From the NCBI RefSeq assembly GCF_003675385.1, contig NZ_RCWZ01000005.1:682001-746000 (forward strand): a stretch of DNA of 64,000 nt. The letters run 5' to 3'. Under the pieces are notes generated by a model. It saw only the letters and a list, made by a program, of their open reading frames with translations, searched no databases and had not been told where the DNA came from. Of this stretch, positions 24,944 through 34,029 are shown piece after piece. The first letter of the stretch is position 1, and each line of letters starts with the position of its first letter. Both the position numbers and the translations under genes were made by a program. The DNA is from Mucilaginibacter kameinonensis. Its GTDB lineage: Bacteria > Bacteroidota > Bacteroidia > Sphingobacteriales > Sphingobacteriaceae.

Positions 24944-26827
24944 ATGAAAACAGAAAAAACACCCACCGCGCAAGCAATCACCCAAACACCGTTTCCGGCA
25001 TCGCGAAAAATATACGTTAAAGGGCAATTGCATGATATCAAAGTAGCCATGCGTGAAATAAGCCTGAGCGACACCAAATTACATGGCCGTTTTGGCGAAA
25101 CCGAGCCCAATGCACCGGTAACAGTTTATGACACCAGTGGTCCTTATACCGACCCTAACCAACAAATTGACGTTAAAAAAGGGTTACCCCGTTTGCGTGA
25201 AGAATGGATTACTTCACGTGGCGATGTTGACCAATTGGAAGGTATATCATCAGCATACGGTCGTGAACGTTTACACGATGCCGGTCTGGACCACTTACGT
25301 TTTGCTTATCACAGCAAACCATTGCGTGCCAAAACGGGCATGAATGTGTCCCAATTGCATTACGCTAAAAAGGGCATTATCACGCCCGAAATGGAATATA
25401 TCGCCATACGTGAAAACCAGCGTATCGACCTGTTAAAAGAACAACTGACCGGACAATATGATGTAATGAGCCAGCAACACCAGGGCCATAGCTTTGGCGC
25501 CAATACGCCTAAAGGTTACATTACTCCCGACTTTGTAAGGCAAGAGGTTGCCGCTGGCCGTGCAGTTATCCCATCAAACATTAATCACCCCGAAAGCGAA
25601 CCGATGATCATCGGGCGTAATTTTTTGGTTAAGATCAATGCTAACATTGGCAACTCGGCGGTTACCTCAAGTATTGAAGAAGAAGTGGAAAAAGCTGTTT
25701 GGGCATGCCGTTGGGGTGCAGATACCATTATGGACCTCTCGACCGGCAAAAACATCCACGAAACCCGTGAATGGATCATCCGCAATACACCTGTGCCGAT
25801 AGGCACCGTTCCTATTTATCAGGCACTTGAAAAAGTGAATGGCAAAGCCGAAGACCTGACCTGGGAGCTTTTCCGGGACACGTTGGTAGAACAAGCCGAG
25901 CAGGGTGTTGACTATTTCACTATCCATGCGGGCGTTTTGCTGCGCTACGTGCCCTTAACCGCCAAGCGCATTACAGGCATTGTATCGCGCGGAGGCTCGA
26001 TCATGGCTAAATGGTGCCTGGCACATCATAAAGAAAACTTCCTTTACACGCATTTTGAAGAGATATGCGAGATCATGAAAGCTTATGATGTTGCTTTCTC
26101 CTTAGGTGATGGTTTGCGTCCCGGCTGTATTGCTGATGCCAACGATGCCGCGCAGTTTGGCGAACTGGAAACTCTGGGCGAGCTAACCAAAATAGCCTGG
26201 AAGCACGATGTACAAACCATTATTGAAGGCCCAGGCCACGTGCCTATGCATCTCATTAAAGAGAACATGGAGAAGCAACTGAAACATTGTTCGGAAGCAC
26301 CATTTTACACTTTGGGGCCATTAACAACAGATATCGCTCCGGGCTACGATCATATTACGTCGGCTATCGGCGCTGCCATGATTGGCTGGTTTGGTACGGC
26401 AATGTTATGCTATGTTACACCCAAAGAACATTTGGGTTTGCCCAACAAAAAGGATGTTAAGGATGGCGTTATCACCTACAAAATTGCTGCCCACGCGGCC
26501 GATTTAGCCAAGGGCCATCCAGGCGCGCAGTACCGTGATAATGCGTTAAGCAAAGCACGGTTTGAGTTCAGGTGGGAAGATCAGTTTAACCTATCGTTGG
26601 ATCCGGATACTGCTAAAGAGTTTCATGATGAAACCTTGCCTGCCGAGGGTGCCAAGATCGCGCACTTTTGCTCGATGTGCGGACCAAATTTCTGCTCAAT
26701 GAAAATAACACAGGATGTGCGCGACTTTGCCAAAGAGAATGGTGTTGAAGAAGTTGATGCATTAGCAAAGGGTATGGAGCAAAAATCAAGAGAATTTGCC
26801 GAAAAAGGCAGCGAAATATACCTGTAA
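24944..26827 (+). CDS. thiC: phosphomethylpyrimidine synthase ThiC
   Basis: The 627-residue enzyme converts aminoimidazole ribotide to hydroxymethylpyrimidine phosphate by radical SAM chemistry. The C-terminal cluster ligands are Cys576, Cys579 and Cys584 in CSMCGPNFCSM. Other family blocks are present: MNVSQLHYAKKGIITPEMEYIAIREN, NHPESEPMIIGRNF, GDGLRPGCIADANDAAQ and EGPGHVPMHLI. The start was set at 24944 because an open frame upstream to 24755 overlaps thiS in another frame and has no ThiC-like residues. The stop overlaps the next start (TAATG). Confidence 0.97.
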   Translation: MKTEKTPTAQAITQTPFPASRKIYVKGQLHDIKVAMREISLSDTKLHGRFGETEPNAPVTVYDTSGPYTDPNQQIDVKKGLPRLREEWITSRGDVDQLEGISSAYGRERLHDAGLDHLRFAYHSKPLRAKTGMNVSQLHYAKKGIITPEMEYIAIRENQRIDLLKEQLTGQYDVMSQQHQGHSFGANTPKGYITPDFVRQEVAAGRAVIPSNINHPESEPMIIGRNFLVKINANIGNSAVTSSIEEEVEKAVWACRWGADTIMDLSTGKNIHETREWIIRNTPVPIGTVPIYQALEKVNGKAEDLTWELFRDTLVEQAEQGVDYFTIHAGVLLRYVPLTAKRITGIVSRGGSIMAKWCLAHHKENFLYTHFEEICEIMKAYDVAFSLGDGLRPGCIADANDAAQFGELETLGELTKIAWKHDVQTIIEGPGHVPMHLIKENMEKQLKHCSEAPFYTLGPLTTDIAPGYDHITSAIGAAMIGWFGTAMLCYVTPKEHLGLPNKKDVKDGVITYKIAAHAADLAKGHPGAQYRDNALSKARFEFRWEDQFNLSLDPDTAKEFHDETLPAEGAKIAHFCSMCGPNFCSMKITQDVRDFAKENGVEEVDALAKGMEQKSREFAEKGSEIYL

Positions 26828-27435
26828 TGGAACTGATCGTGATATCGGCCCCTGATGTGGTGGCAAATGAAGCACCAATCATTAACCGCCTGTTTGGGGC
26901 CGGATTACAACGTTTACATCTGCGCAAACCAGCTTGGGATATTGGCCGGTGCATCGATCTTATTACTCAAATTGATCGGGCATACCATCATGCTATTGTT
27001 TGTCATCAGCACCATCAGCTGATCAAAATTTTTGAAATGGATTATTTGCATTATACCGAAAATGACCGCATCAAAAGCGATCAATCGAAATTAAGCTCGC
27101 TGGTTAACGACGGCTACCGGTTGAGCACCTCGATACATGATATTGGCGCAATTCCCGGATTACAACGCTTTGAATATGCTTTTTTAAGCCCGGTATTTAG
27201 TAGCATATCCAAGCCTGGTTATCGAAGCATTTTGCCTGCAGATTTTTGTCTGGATAAAAGTATGCCCTCGCCAAAAGTTTTCGCCCTCGGGGGCATAGAT
27301 GAGTCCAATCTCGAACAGATAAAAAATATGAATTTCGACGGAGCGGCTGTATTGGGCGCTATCTGGCAAGATCCGCAACATGCCGTTTCAAATTTTATCA
27401 ACATTAAAAAAGTAACCGAACAATTAAATTCATGA
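26827..27435 (+). CDS. thiamin phosphate synthase-like protein (TenI/ThiE paralogue)
   Basis: The 202-residue protein has the ThiE/TenI TIM-barrel pattern: GLQRLHLRKP, a divergent middle CHQHHQL, YAFLSPVFSSISKPGY and FALGGIDESN...GAAVLGAIW. Compared with the true ThiE next door it lacks the VNDH, GLHLG and TTTKE segments that bind the pyrophosphate substrate. It may be a TenI-like thiazole tautomerase or a diverged synthase. Its start codon overlaps the thiC stop and its end overlaps the next thiE, so it is translationally coupled. Confidence 0.8.
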   Translation: MELIVISAPDVVANEAPIINRLFGAGLQRLHLRKPAWDIGRCIDLITQIDRAYHHAIVCHQHHQLIKIFEMDYLHYTENDRIKSDQSKLSSLVNDGYRLSTSIHDIGAIPGLQRFEYAFLSPVFSSISKPGYRSILPADFCLDKSMPSPKVFALGGIDESNLEQIKNMNFDGAAVLGAIWQDPQHAVSNFINIKKVTEQLNS

Positions 27436-28076
27436 TCGATAAATTACATTATATCTCTCAACAATCTCAAAATGGCACACACCTTAGCGCTATCAAAGCC
27501 GCTTTGGATGCGGGTTGTAAATGGATCCAGCTGAGGGTTAAAGATCAGCCCGAAGATATCATCCTGCAATACGCCGTTGAAGCCGTTAAGCTTTGCGATG
27601 AGTATGGCGCCAAATTAATAGTGAACGACCACCCCGAAATTGCACTAAAAGCGGGCGCGCACGGGTTGCACCTCGGCTTGCAGGATATGCACATACAACA
27701 GGCCCGTCAGATTGTTGGGCCGGATATGATTATTGGTGGCACGGCTAATACTTTTGAACATATACAACAGCGTGCAACCGATGGTGCCGACTATATCGGC
27801 CTTGGCCCCTACCGCTTTACAACTACCAAGGAAAAGCTGAGCCCTATTTTGGGCTTGCGGGGCTATTGGGATATCGTCGCTCAAATGCGTCTTGCAAAAA
27901 TGAGTATCCCGGTAATCGCTATTGGTGGCATTGTGCCGGCCGATATCCCGCTGATCATACCAACCGGAATACACGGGGTAGCGTTATCCGGCGCCATCAC
28001 CCAGGCCACAGATGTCAGGCAAATGGTTTCGGAATTATATCATCATTTAAATCAACCTTCGTTAAACGAAGCTTAA
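27432..28076 (+). CDS. thiE: thiamin phosphate synthase ThiE
   Basis: The 214-residue TIM-barrel enzyme joins HMP pyrophosphate and thiazole phosphate to make thiamin phosphate. Visible ThiE blocks are CKWIQLRVKD, KLIVNDHPEIALKAGAHGLHLG (substrate and Mg region), IIGGTANT, DYIGLGPYRFTTTKEK (pyrophosphate loop) and PVIAIGGI...GVALSGAI. It overlaps the preceding gene by 4 nt (ATGA) and precedes thiG by 11 bp. Confidence 0.94.
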   Translation: MIDKLHYISQQSQNGTHLSAIKAALDAGCKWIQLRVKDQPEDIILQYAVEAVKLCDEYGAKLIVNDHPEIALKAGAHGLHLGLQDMHIQQARQIVGPDMIIGGTANTFEHIQQRATDGADYIGLGPYRFTTTKEKLSPILGLRGYWDIVAQMRLAKMSIPVIAIGGIVPADIPLIIPTGIHGVALSGAITQATDVRQMVSELYHHLNQPSLNEA

Positions 28077-28087
28077 AAGTAACGCCT

Positions 28088-28855
28088 ATGTTAACCATCG
28101 CTGATAAAACTTTTCAGTCGCGCTTATTTACAGGTACAGGCAAATTTAATTCGCCTGCCATGATGGAGGAGGCTTTGCTGGCCTCTGGCTCCGAACTGGT
28201 AACCGTTGCCCTGAAGCGTGTTGACGTAAAACATAACGACAACGACGATTTGTTGTTGCGTTTAAAATACCCGCATATCAATCTGCTGCCTAATACCTCG
28301 GGAGTACGCAATGCAAAAGAGGCTGTGTTTGCCGCCCAACTTGCCCGGGAAGCACTCGAAACCAACTGGATTAAGCTGGAAATACATCCCGATCCCAAAT
28401 ACCTGATGCCCGACCCGATTGAAACCCTAAAGGCTACCGAAGAACTGGCGAAAATGGGTTTTGTGGTGCTACCCTACATCCATGCCGATCCCGTGTTATG
28501 TAAAAGACTTGAGGATGCGGGTACCGCGGCTGTGATGCCTTTAGGTTCGCCCATTGGCAGTAATAAGGGACTTAAAACCATCGACTTTTTAGAGATCATT
28601 ATCAGCCAAAGCAGTGTACCTGTTATTGTTGATGCGGGCATAGGTGCTCCATCAGATGCGGCCAAAGCGCTTGAGATAGGCGCCGACGCGATACTGGTAA
28701 ATACCGCCATCGCGGTATCAAGTAACCCTGTGCAAATGGCCGAAGCGTTTAAACTGGCCGTTGAAGCCGGTCGCATGGCCTTTGAAGCCAAACTGGCGCA
28801 ACCGGTATCACATGCTATGGCAAGTAGTCCACTAACTTCTTTTTTAGATGAGTAG
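28088..28855 (+). CDS. thiG: thiazole synthase ThiG
   Basis: The 255-residue protein assembles the thiazole ring from deoxyxylulose phosphate, dehydroglycine and ThiS thiocarboxylate. Family blocks are FTGTGKFNSPAMMEEALLASGSELVTVALKR, NTSGVRNAKEAVFAAQLARE, WIKLEIHPDPKYLMPDP, AAVMPLGSPIGSNKG and VPVIVDAGIGAPSDAAKALEIGADAILVNTAIA. The start at 28088 fits the family; a longer open frame to 27866 overlaps thiE and is rejected. The 3' end overlaps thiH by 8 nt. Confidence 0.96.
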   Translation: MLTIADKTFQSRLFTGTGKFNSPAMMEEALLASGSELVTVALKRVDVKHNDNDDLLLRLKYPHINLLPNTSGVRNAKEAVFAAQLAREALETNWIKLEIHPDPKYLMPDPIETLKATEELAKMGFVVLPYIHADPVLCKRLEDAGTAAVMPLGSPIGSNKGLKTIDFLEIIISQSSVPVIVDAGIGAPSDAAKALEIGADAILVNTAIAVSSNPVQMAEAFKLAVEAGRMAFEAKLAQPVSHAMASSPLTSFLDE

Positions 28856-29960
28856 TTTTAACGATATTTTTGAAACATATAACTGGGACGATACCAAGGC
28901 CAGCATCTACGCTAAAACCAGTGCCGATGTGGAGCGCGCCCTGGCCGCCGATAAAAGAACATTGGAAGATTTTAAGGCGCTGGTATCACCCGCGGCAGCT
29001 CCCTACCTGGAGCAAATGGCACAGATTAGCCAGCGTTTAACCTTAAAACGGTTCGGCAAGGTGCTGCAGATGTATGTGCCGCTTTATTTATCCAACGAAT
29101 GTAGCAACATTTGTACCTATTGCGGCTTCAGCTACGATAATAAGGTGAAACGCAAAACGCTTTCGCCGATGGAAATTATGCAGGAAGTAGCCGTTATCAA
29201 GGAGATGGGCTACGAGCACGTTTTATTGGTAACCGGCGAGGACAATGTTAATGTGCATGTAGATTACTTTAAAAAAGTGCTCGAATTGATCAGGCCGCAT
29301 TTTGCGCATATTTCAATGGAGGTACAGCCGATGGACCTTGAAGATTACCAGCAGCTTACACCCTATGGCCTTAACACCGTATTGGTATACCAGGAAACAT
29401 ATCATAAAGAAGATTATAAAAAGCATCATCCCAAAGGCAAAAAATCAAATTTTAAATACCGCGTTGAAACGCCCGACAGGTTGGGTCAGGCCGGGATTCA
29501 TAAAATGGGGCTGGGCGTATTAATAGGTTTGGAAGACTGGCGTACTGATTGTTTTTTTACGGCGATGCACCTTAACTACCTCGAAAAAAAGTACTGGCAA
29601 ACCAAATACAGTCTTTCGTTTCCACGATTGAGGCCCTTTAGCGGCGGTCTTGAACCAAAGGTGGAAATGAATGACCGTGAATTGGTGCAGCTGATCTGTG
29701 CTTACCGTTTGTTTAACGAAGAGGTTGAACTTTCGATATCCACCCGCGAATCTGCCAACTTCCGCAATAATATCATCAGGCTGGGTATTACTTCTATAAG
29801 CGCTGGTTCAAAAACTAATCCAGGTGGGTACGCGGTCGAGCCCGAATCGCTGGAGCAGTTCGAGATTTCCGACGAACGCAGTCCTGCCGAAATTGCAGCG
29901 ATAATTGCCAAACAGGGTTATGAAGCGGTTTGGAAAGATTGGGATAGCTGTTTAACCTAA
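28848..29960 (+). CDS. thiH: 2-iminoacetate (dehydroglycine) synthase ThiH
   Basis: The 370-residue radical-SAM enzyme cleaves tyrosine to give dehydroglycine for ThiG. The cluster motif is Cys85, Cys89 and Cys92 in CSNICTYCGF. The ThiH segments VLLVTGEDN, EVQPMDLEDYQQL, VLVYQETYHKEDYKKHHPKGKK and SISAGSKTNPGGY are present. Presence of ThiH rather than the glycine oxidase ThiO points to the oxygen-independent thiazole route, though tyrosine cleavage works in facultative aerobes as well. It overlaps thiG and is followed 4 nt later by thiF. Confidence 0.96.
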   Translation: MSSFNDIFETYNWDDTKASIYAKTSADVERALAADKRTLEDFKALVSPAAAPYLEQMAQISQRLTLKRFGKVLQMYVPLYLSNECSNICTYCGFSYDNKVKRKTLSPMEIMQEVAVIKEMGYEHVLLVTGEDNVNVHVDYFKKVLELIRPHFAHISMEVQPMDLEDYQQLTPYGLNTVLVYQETYHKEDYKKHHPKGKKSNFKYRVETPDRLGQAGIHKMGLGVLIGLEDWRTDCFFTAMHLNYLEKKYWQTKYSLSFPRLRPFSGGLEPKVEMNDRELVQLICAYRLFNEEVELSISTRESANFRNNIIRLGITSISAGSKTNPGGYAVEPESLEQFEISDERSPAEIAAIIAKQGYEAVWKDWDSCLT

Positions 29961-29964
29961 TGAT

Positions 29965-31026
29965 ATGTTAGAGCGCGAAGAACTGAAACGATATAACCGG
30001 CAAATGATATTGCCGGAACTGGGTTTGCATGGACAGGAAAAATTAAAAGCTGCACGTGTGTTGATGATAGGTGCCGGCGGTTTAGGTTGCCCTATTTTGC
30101 AGTACCTTGCAGCGGCAGGTGCAGGCACCATTGGCATTGTGGACGATGACGTGGTTGACATCAGCAACCTGCACAGGCAAATATTATATTCTGCCGCTGA
30201 TGTTGGCCAACCGAAGGCTTTGATAGCCAAACAAAAACTAAACCAGCTTAACCCTTTTGTGGAGCTGATAGCTTATACCGAAAGGATTATCCCGGCCAAC
30301 GCACAACAACTGATAAGCAATTTTGATGTAGTAATAGATGGTTCTGATAATTTTACTACCCGCTACCTGGTAAACGATACCTGCGCCTCCCTCGGCAAAC
30401 CGTTGGTATTTGGCTCGATATTTAAATTTGAGGGGCAGGTATCGGTATTTAATCATCTGGGCGGCCCCAACTATCGTGACATATTTCCCGAAGCGCCACC
30501 GGAAAATGAAGTACCCAACTGTGCCGAAATTGGCGTTATTGGTGTGCTACCCGGTATAATAGGTACTTATATGGCCAATGAGGCTGTTAAATTGATATGT
30601 GGCATGGGCGAGCTATTATCTGGTAAATTGCTAACCCTGAATGCGCTTGACAATAGCCTCAGTATTTTCAAAATAGCTACTACAGCACCACAGCTCCCGG
30701 TCAATAAGACTCTACCGATGGAAGGTAATAGAGTTATAAATGAAGTCGATGCCAACACCGTTATACAATGGCTAAGAGAAACACCCGACGAAATTTATCT
30801 GGTTGACGTACGTGAAGACTATGAATTTGACGATGAAAATATAGGCGGAGTAAATATCCCGCTTTATGAATTGGAAGAACACGTCGATAGTCTTCCACCT
30901 GATAAAAAACTGGTGTTCATCTGCCAGACCGGGCAACGCAGTAAAATTGCTGCTCAGCAAACCCGATCTTTTTCGGGCAGAGAGGCTTTCAGTTTAAAAG
31001 GTGGTATTAGTGCATTTAATTTTTAG
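29965..31026 (+). CDS. thiF: ThiF/MoeB-type adenylyltransferase with C-terminal rhodanese domain
   Basis: The 353-residue protein has an E1-like N-terminal domain: RYNRQMILPELGLHGQEKL, the nucleotide motif GAGGLGCP, DDDVVDISNLHRQ and DGSDNFTTRYLVND. It then has PNCAEIGVIGVLPG and a rhodanese domain in the last 100 residues (VDVREDYEFD, active-site Cys320 in CQTGQRS). It should adenylate the ThiS C-terminus; the fused rhodanese could deliver the persulfide sulfur, replacing a separate ThiI rhodanese domain. Similar fusions exist in MoeB/ThiF proteins, so a second role in molybdopterin synthesis cannot be excluded, but the operon favours ThiS. Confidence 0.9.
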   Translation: MLEREELKRYNRQMILPELGLHGQEKLKAARVLMIGAGGLGCPILQYLAAAGAGTIGIVDDDVVDISNLHRQILYSAADVGQPKALIAKQKLNQLNPFVELIAYTERIIPANAQQLISNFDVVIDGSDNFTTRYLVNDTCASLGKPLVFGSIFKFEGQVSVFNHLGGPNYRDIFPEAPPENEVPNCAEIGVIGVLPGIIGTYMANEAVKLICGMGELLSGKLLTLNALDNSLSIFKIATTAPQLPVNKTLPMEGNRVINEVDANTVIQWLRETPDEIYLVDVREDYEFDDENIGGVNIPLYELEEHVDSLPPDKKLVFICQTGQRSKIAAQQTRSFSGREAFSLKGGISAFNF

Positions 31027-31035
31027 AACGCGATT

Positions 31036-31866
31036 ATGCAGTATTATCAATATTGTTCGGTATTAACCATTGCCGGCTCCGATAGCGGCGGCGGCGCAGG
31101 CATTCAGGCCGATCTGAAGACATTTGCCGCACTGGGGTGCTATGGCACCTCCGCCATTACAGCTATCACCGCGCAAAACACGCTGGGGGTAACTGATATC
31201 CATGTTGTTCCACCGGCAATGGTACAAAATCAGATTAGCGCGGTAATGAGCGATATCCGGCCTTCAGCGGTGAAGATCGGCATGCTGCCAAATGCCGAAA
31301 CTGTACTGGCGGTAGCCAATACTTTAAAAAGTTACGAACCAGTACCCATCATCCTCGACCCTGTTATAAGTTCAAGTAGCGGAAAACAACTGGCAAATAA
31401 CGAAGCGTTGCTTGCCATGAAGGAACTACTTTTCCCGGTGGTCACCCTACTCACGCCAAATCTGAATGAAACGGCCCAGCTAACCGGCAAACAGGTTGGC
31501 AATGTTGATGATATGATAGATGCAGCAAAAGCATTATTAAACTTAGGAAGCCGGGCTATCCTTGTAAAAGGTGGCCACTTAAACGGGGCTGAACTTTACA
31601 ATGTATATGCTGATCAGCAAGGTAAAAGAGAAACTTTTGCATACCCTTTTATAAACTCCTTAAATACACATGGAACAGGTTGCACGCTGGCTTCGGCCAT
31701 CGCGGCTTATGTAGCACGGGGGCAATCAATAACAGAAGCTATTGCTTCGGCCGGGGTTTACGTTAATATAGCCATCAAAGAAGGGCAGAATATAAAAACT
31801 GGCGAGGGTTGCGGACCGCTGAATCATTTCTTTAATCCCCGTAAGTTAGCAAAGCTCAATTTTTGA
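31036..31866 (+). CDS. thiD: hydroxymethylpyrimidine/phosphomethylpyrimidine kinase ThiD
   Basis: The 276-residue ribokinase-fold enzyme phosphorylates HMP phosphate to the pyrophosphate used by ThiE. Family motifs: TIAGSDSGGGAGIQADLKTFAALGC, ITAQNTLGV, VKIGMLPN, LDPVISSSSGK, LLTPNLNETAQLTG and the anion-hole motif NTHGTGCTLASAIAAY near the C-terminus. It is the last gene of the operon, 9 bp after thiF. I see no strong terminator before the sigma factor gene. Confidence 0.95.
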   Translation: MQYYQYCSVLTIAGSDSGGGAGIQADLKTFAALGCYGTSAITAITAQNTLGVTDIHVVPPAMVQNQISAVMSDIRPSAVKIGMLPNAETVLAVANTLKSYEPVPIILDPVISSSSGKQLANNEALLAMKELLFPVVTLLTPNLNETAQLTGKQVGNVDDMIDAAKALLNLGSRAILVKGGHLNGAELYNVYADQQGKRETFAYPFINSLNTHGTGCTLASAIAAYVARGQSITEAIASAGVYVNIAIKEGQNIKTGEGCGPLNHFFNPRKLAKLNF

Positions 31867-31995
31867 AAGTATATATCAGTTCCGATAATAGATTTAAATA
31901 TAAAAAAGACATTCTTTAAAATACCGGGCAATCTTTAATTGATTCGCCAGAACCGGCTATTGCTCCGGGCTACCGTTCGCAAAATACTTTTTAGA

Positions 31996-32003
31996 TATTT
32001 TTG
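31996..32003 (+). promoter_or_regulatory. -7 element upstream of the ECF sigma gene
   Basis: TATTTTTG fits TAnnTTTG exactly and ends 27 nt before the start codon. A second, weaker TATCTTTA follows at 32004. No -33 TTG lies at the usual distance. Confidence 0.45.
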
Positions 32004-32030
32004 TATCTTTAAAAAACTAATTGATTTTTA

Positions 32031-32630
32031 ATGCGGGGTAGTACTCACGATAAGCTTGCTGTTGTTTGGTCAGAAAAAATTCAGGTGTTTGAAACAGCCT
32101 TTAACGAGTATTGGCACGAGCTTTACCGCCATGCTTACCGCAAAACCCAGGCCGAAGATGTTTCAAAAGATTTGGTACAGGAGGCTTTCATGGTGCTGTG
32201 GGATAACCTTGATAATTTGGGTACCCCGCAAGAAATCCGACCTTTTTTATATGGCACACTTCGCAATAAAACACTACGCGAGTTTGAAAAATCTGAAATC
32301 CATTTAAGATATACCCAATCGGCCATTAGTACCGATAGCCCGTTTGATCCATCGTCAGAAAACCTTTTATTAAACCAGGAATTAGAAGCAGTAATTGCCG
32401 GAGAGGTAACAAAAATGCCTGAACGCATGAAGGAGATTTACCTTTTAAAGAAAGAAGACAATTTTTCTATCCGTGAAATAGCCGAAAAATTAGGCATATC
32501 TGAGCAAACAGTAAAAAATCAATTGCAAAACGCTTATGGAAGGCTTCGTTTATGCCTTAAAGACTATAATTCGCCAATAGCAACTGTTGGTTTCATTGTT
32601 TACTACATACCTTTATTACTTCATCATTAA
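32031..32630 (+). CDS. ECF RNA polymerase sigma factor (Bacteroidetes SusC/D type)
   Basis: The 199-residue protein has sigma region 2 (FNEYWHELYRHAYRKTQAEDVSKDLVQEAFMVLW, about 21-55) and region 4 (MPERMKEIYLLKKEDNFSIREIAEKLGISEQTVKNQLQNAYGRLR, about 130-180). The short hydrophobic tail is usual for the sigma-70 family paralogues of Bacteroidetes. It is followed by FecR, SusC and SusD genes, the standard order for surface signalling in which ligand uptake by SusC releases the sigma factor. Confidence 0.92.
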   Translation: MRGSTHDKLAVVWSEKIQVFETAFNEYWHELYRHAYRKTQAEDVSKDLVQEAFMVLWDNLDNLGTPQEIRPFLYGTLRNKTLREFEKSEIHLRYTQSAISTDSPFDPSSENLLLNQELEAVIAGEVTKMPERMKEIYLLKKEDNFSIREIAEKLGISEQTVKNQLQNAYGRLRLCLKDYNSPIATVGFIVYYIPLLLHH

Positions 32631-32704
32631 TTTTTTTCAAATAAATTGTAAAATCGTATAGTACTTTTAGCTTTCCAAACGAATATGCATATAAACAACA
32701 TATT

Positions 32705-33865
32705 GTGGAAGAGCAAAAGTTAAAAATATTGATTTCAAAGTATAATTCGGGTGCTGCAACACCCGAAGAACGCATGCTTATTGAAAATTGGTATGAATCC
32801 TTAAACGGTGCCGAACTTTCCAAAAGTGACCATGAGCTTGAAGAAATAAAGCAGGATACTTTTAGCAACCTGCAAACCTACATTGGCACTTTTAAACCGA
32901 ACCAATACCCCGCCCAAAATAACAAGGTCATTTTGCTTACCTATGTAAAATGGATAGCGGCCGCTGTGCTGCTATCCATTAGCATTACCTTTTATTATTA
33001 CAAGCAACATTCAATTGTACAGCAAAACAACGTAATAGCTAAAAATGACATCGCTCCGGGGGGCAATAAAGCCATCCTCACCCTGGCCGACGGCTCAAAA
33101 CTTGTACTTGATGATACTAAAAACGGCAAACTGGCTACACAGGGAAAAACTATTGTTCAAAAAACCGGCAGCGGCATGCTGGCATACCTTTCATCTGCCC
33201 TCGGTTCTAACACTTCTGAAGTAACCTACAATACAGTTACCACTCCGCGGGGCGGTCAATACAATGTGGTTTTGCCCGATGGCACGCAGGTTTGGCTTAA
33301 TGCGGCATCATCATTAAAATTCCCAACGACATTTACCGGCAAAGAACGTAGTGTTGAATTAATTGGCGAGGCTTATTTTGAAGTGGCAAAAAATAAGGCG
33401 ATGCCATTTCACGTATCATCAGCAGGGCAAACTATTGAAGTACTGGGAACCCATTTTAACGTGAACACTTACAGCGATGAAACCGCACTTAAAACAACCC
33501 TATTTGAAGGATCGGTAAAGATTACCAAGGGTACCCTATCGGCCATGCTTAAACCTGGCCAGCAATCAACCATCAGCAATAACGAAACCGCTACAGCTAT
33601 CAAAGTAACCGAGGTAACTGATATCGATGAAATAATGGCCTGGAAAAACGGCAAATTCCATTTTAACGATACCGACATCAAAACTGTTATGCGCCAAATT
33701 AGCCGTTGGTATGATGTGGACATTGAATACACGGGTAAATTACCTGATGATGATGTTTTTACCGGAACATTTCCGCGCAGCCTCACTGCTGCCAAAGCCT
33801 TAAAAATACTTGAATTTTCGGGTGTTAACTTTAAAATAGAAGGGAGAAAAATTATCGTAAAATAA
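32705..33865 (+). CDS. FecR-type anti-sigma factor
   Basis: The 386-residue protein has a cytoplasmic N-terminal region (about 1-75), one membrane segment (WIAAAVLLSISITFYYY, about 80-97), a periplasmic FecR domain (TVTTPRGGQYNVVLPDGTQVWLNAASSLKFPTTF ... GEAYFEVAK ... VLGTHFNVNTY) and a C-terminal DUF4974 domain (IKTVMRQISRWYDVDIEYTGKLPDDDVFTGTFPRS). It holds the ECF sigma factor encoded 75 bp upstream and receives the signal from the STN domain of the SusC protein downstream. Confidence 0.92.
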   Translation: MEEQKLKILISKYNSGAATPEERMLIENWYESLNGAELSKSDHELEEIKQDTFSNLQTYIGTFKPNQYPAQNNKVILLTYVKWIAAAVLLSISITFYYYKQHSIVQQNNVIAKNDIAPGGNKAILTLADGSKLVLDDTKNGKLATQGKTIVQKTGSGMLAYLSSALGSNTSEVTYNTVTTPRGGQYNVVLPDGTQVWLNAASSLKFPTTFTGKERSVELIGEAYFEVAKNKAMPFHVSSAGQTIEVLGTHFNVNTYSDETALKTTLFEGSVKITKGTLSAMLKPGQQSTISNNETATAIKVTEVTDIDEIMAWKNGKFHFNDTDIKTVMRQISRWYDVDIEYTGKLPDDDVFTGTFPRSLTAAKALKILEFSGVNFKIEGRKIIVK

Positions 33866-34029
33866 CTACTCCACAGGATATACACCAGGGTGGCGAGGCC
33901 ACCAGTGCAATGGTAGCACAATAAAAAACCGGAAAGTGGTTGCAACACTGTCCGGCGATAGTTTGGGCCAACCTCATTTGACTTATCTGACTAAACAAAC
34001 TTTACTGAAACCCAAAACCGTACAAAAGT

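Noticed and set aside
27866..28087. Upstream extension of the thiG reading frame
   Set aside because: It lies inside thiE in another frame; ThiG homology begins at ATG 28088.
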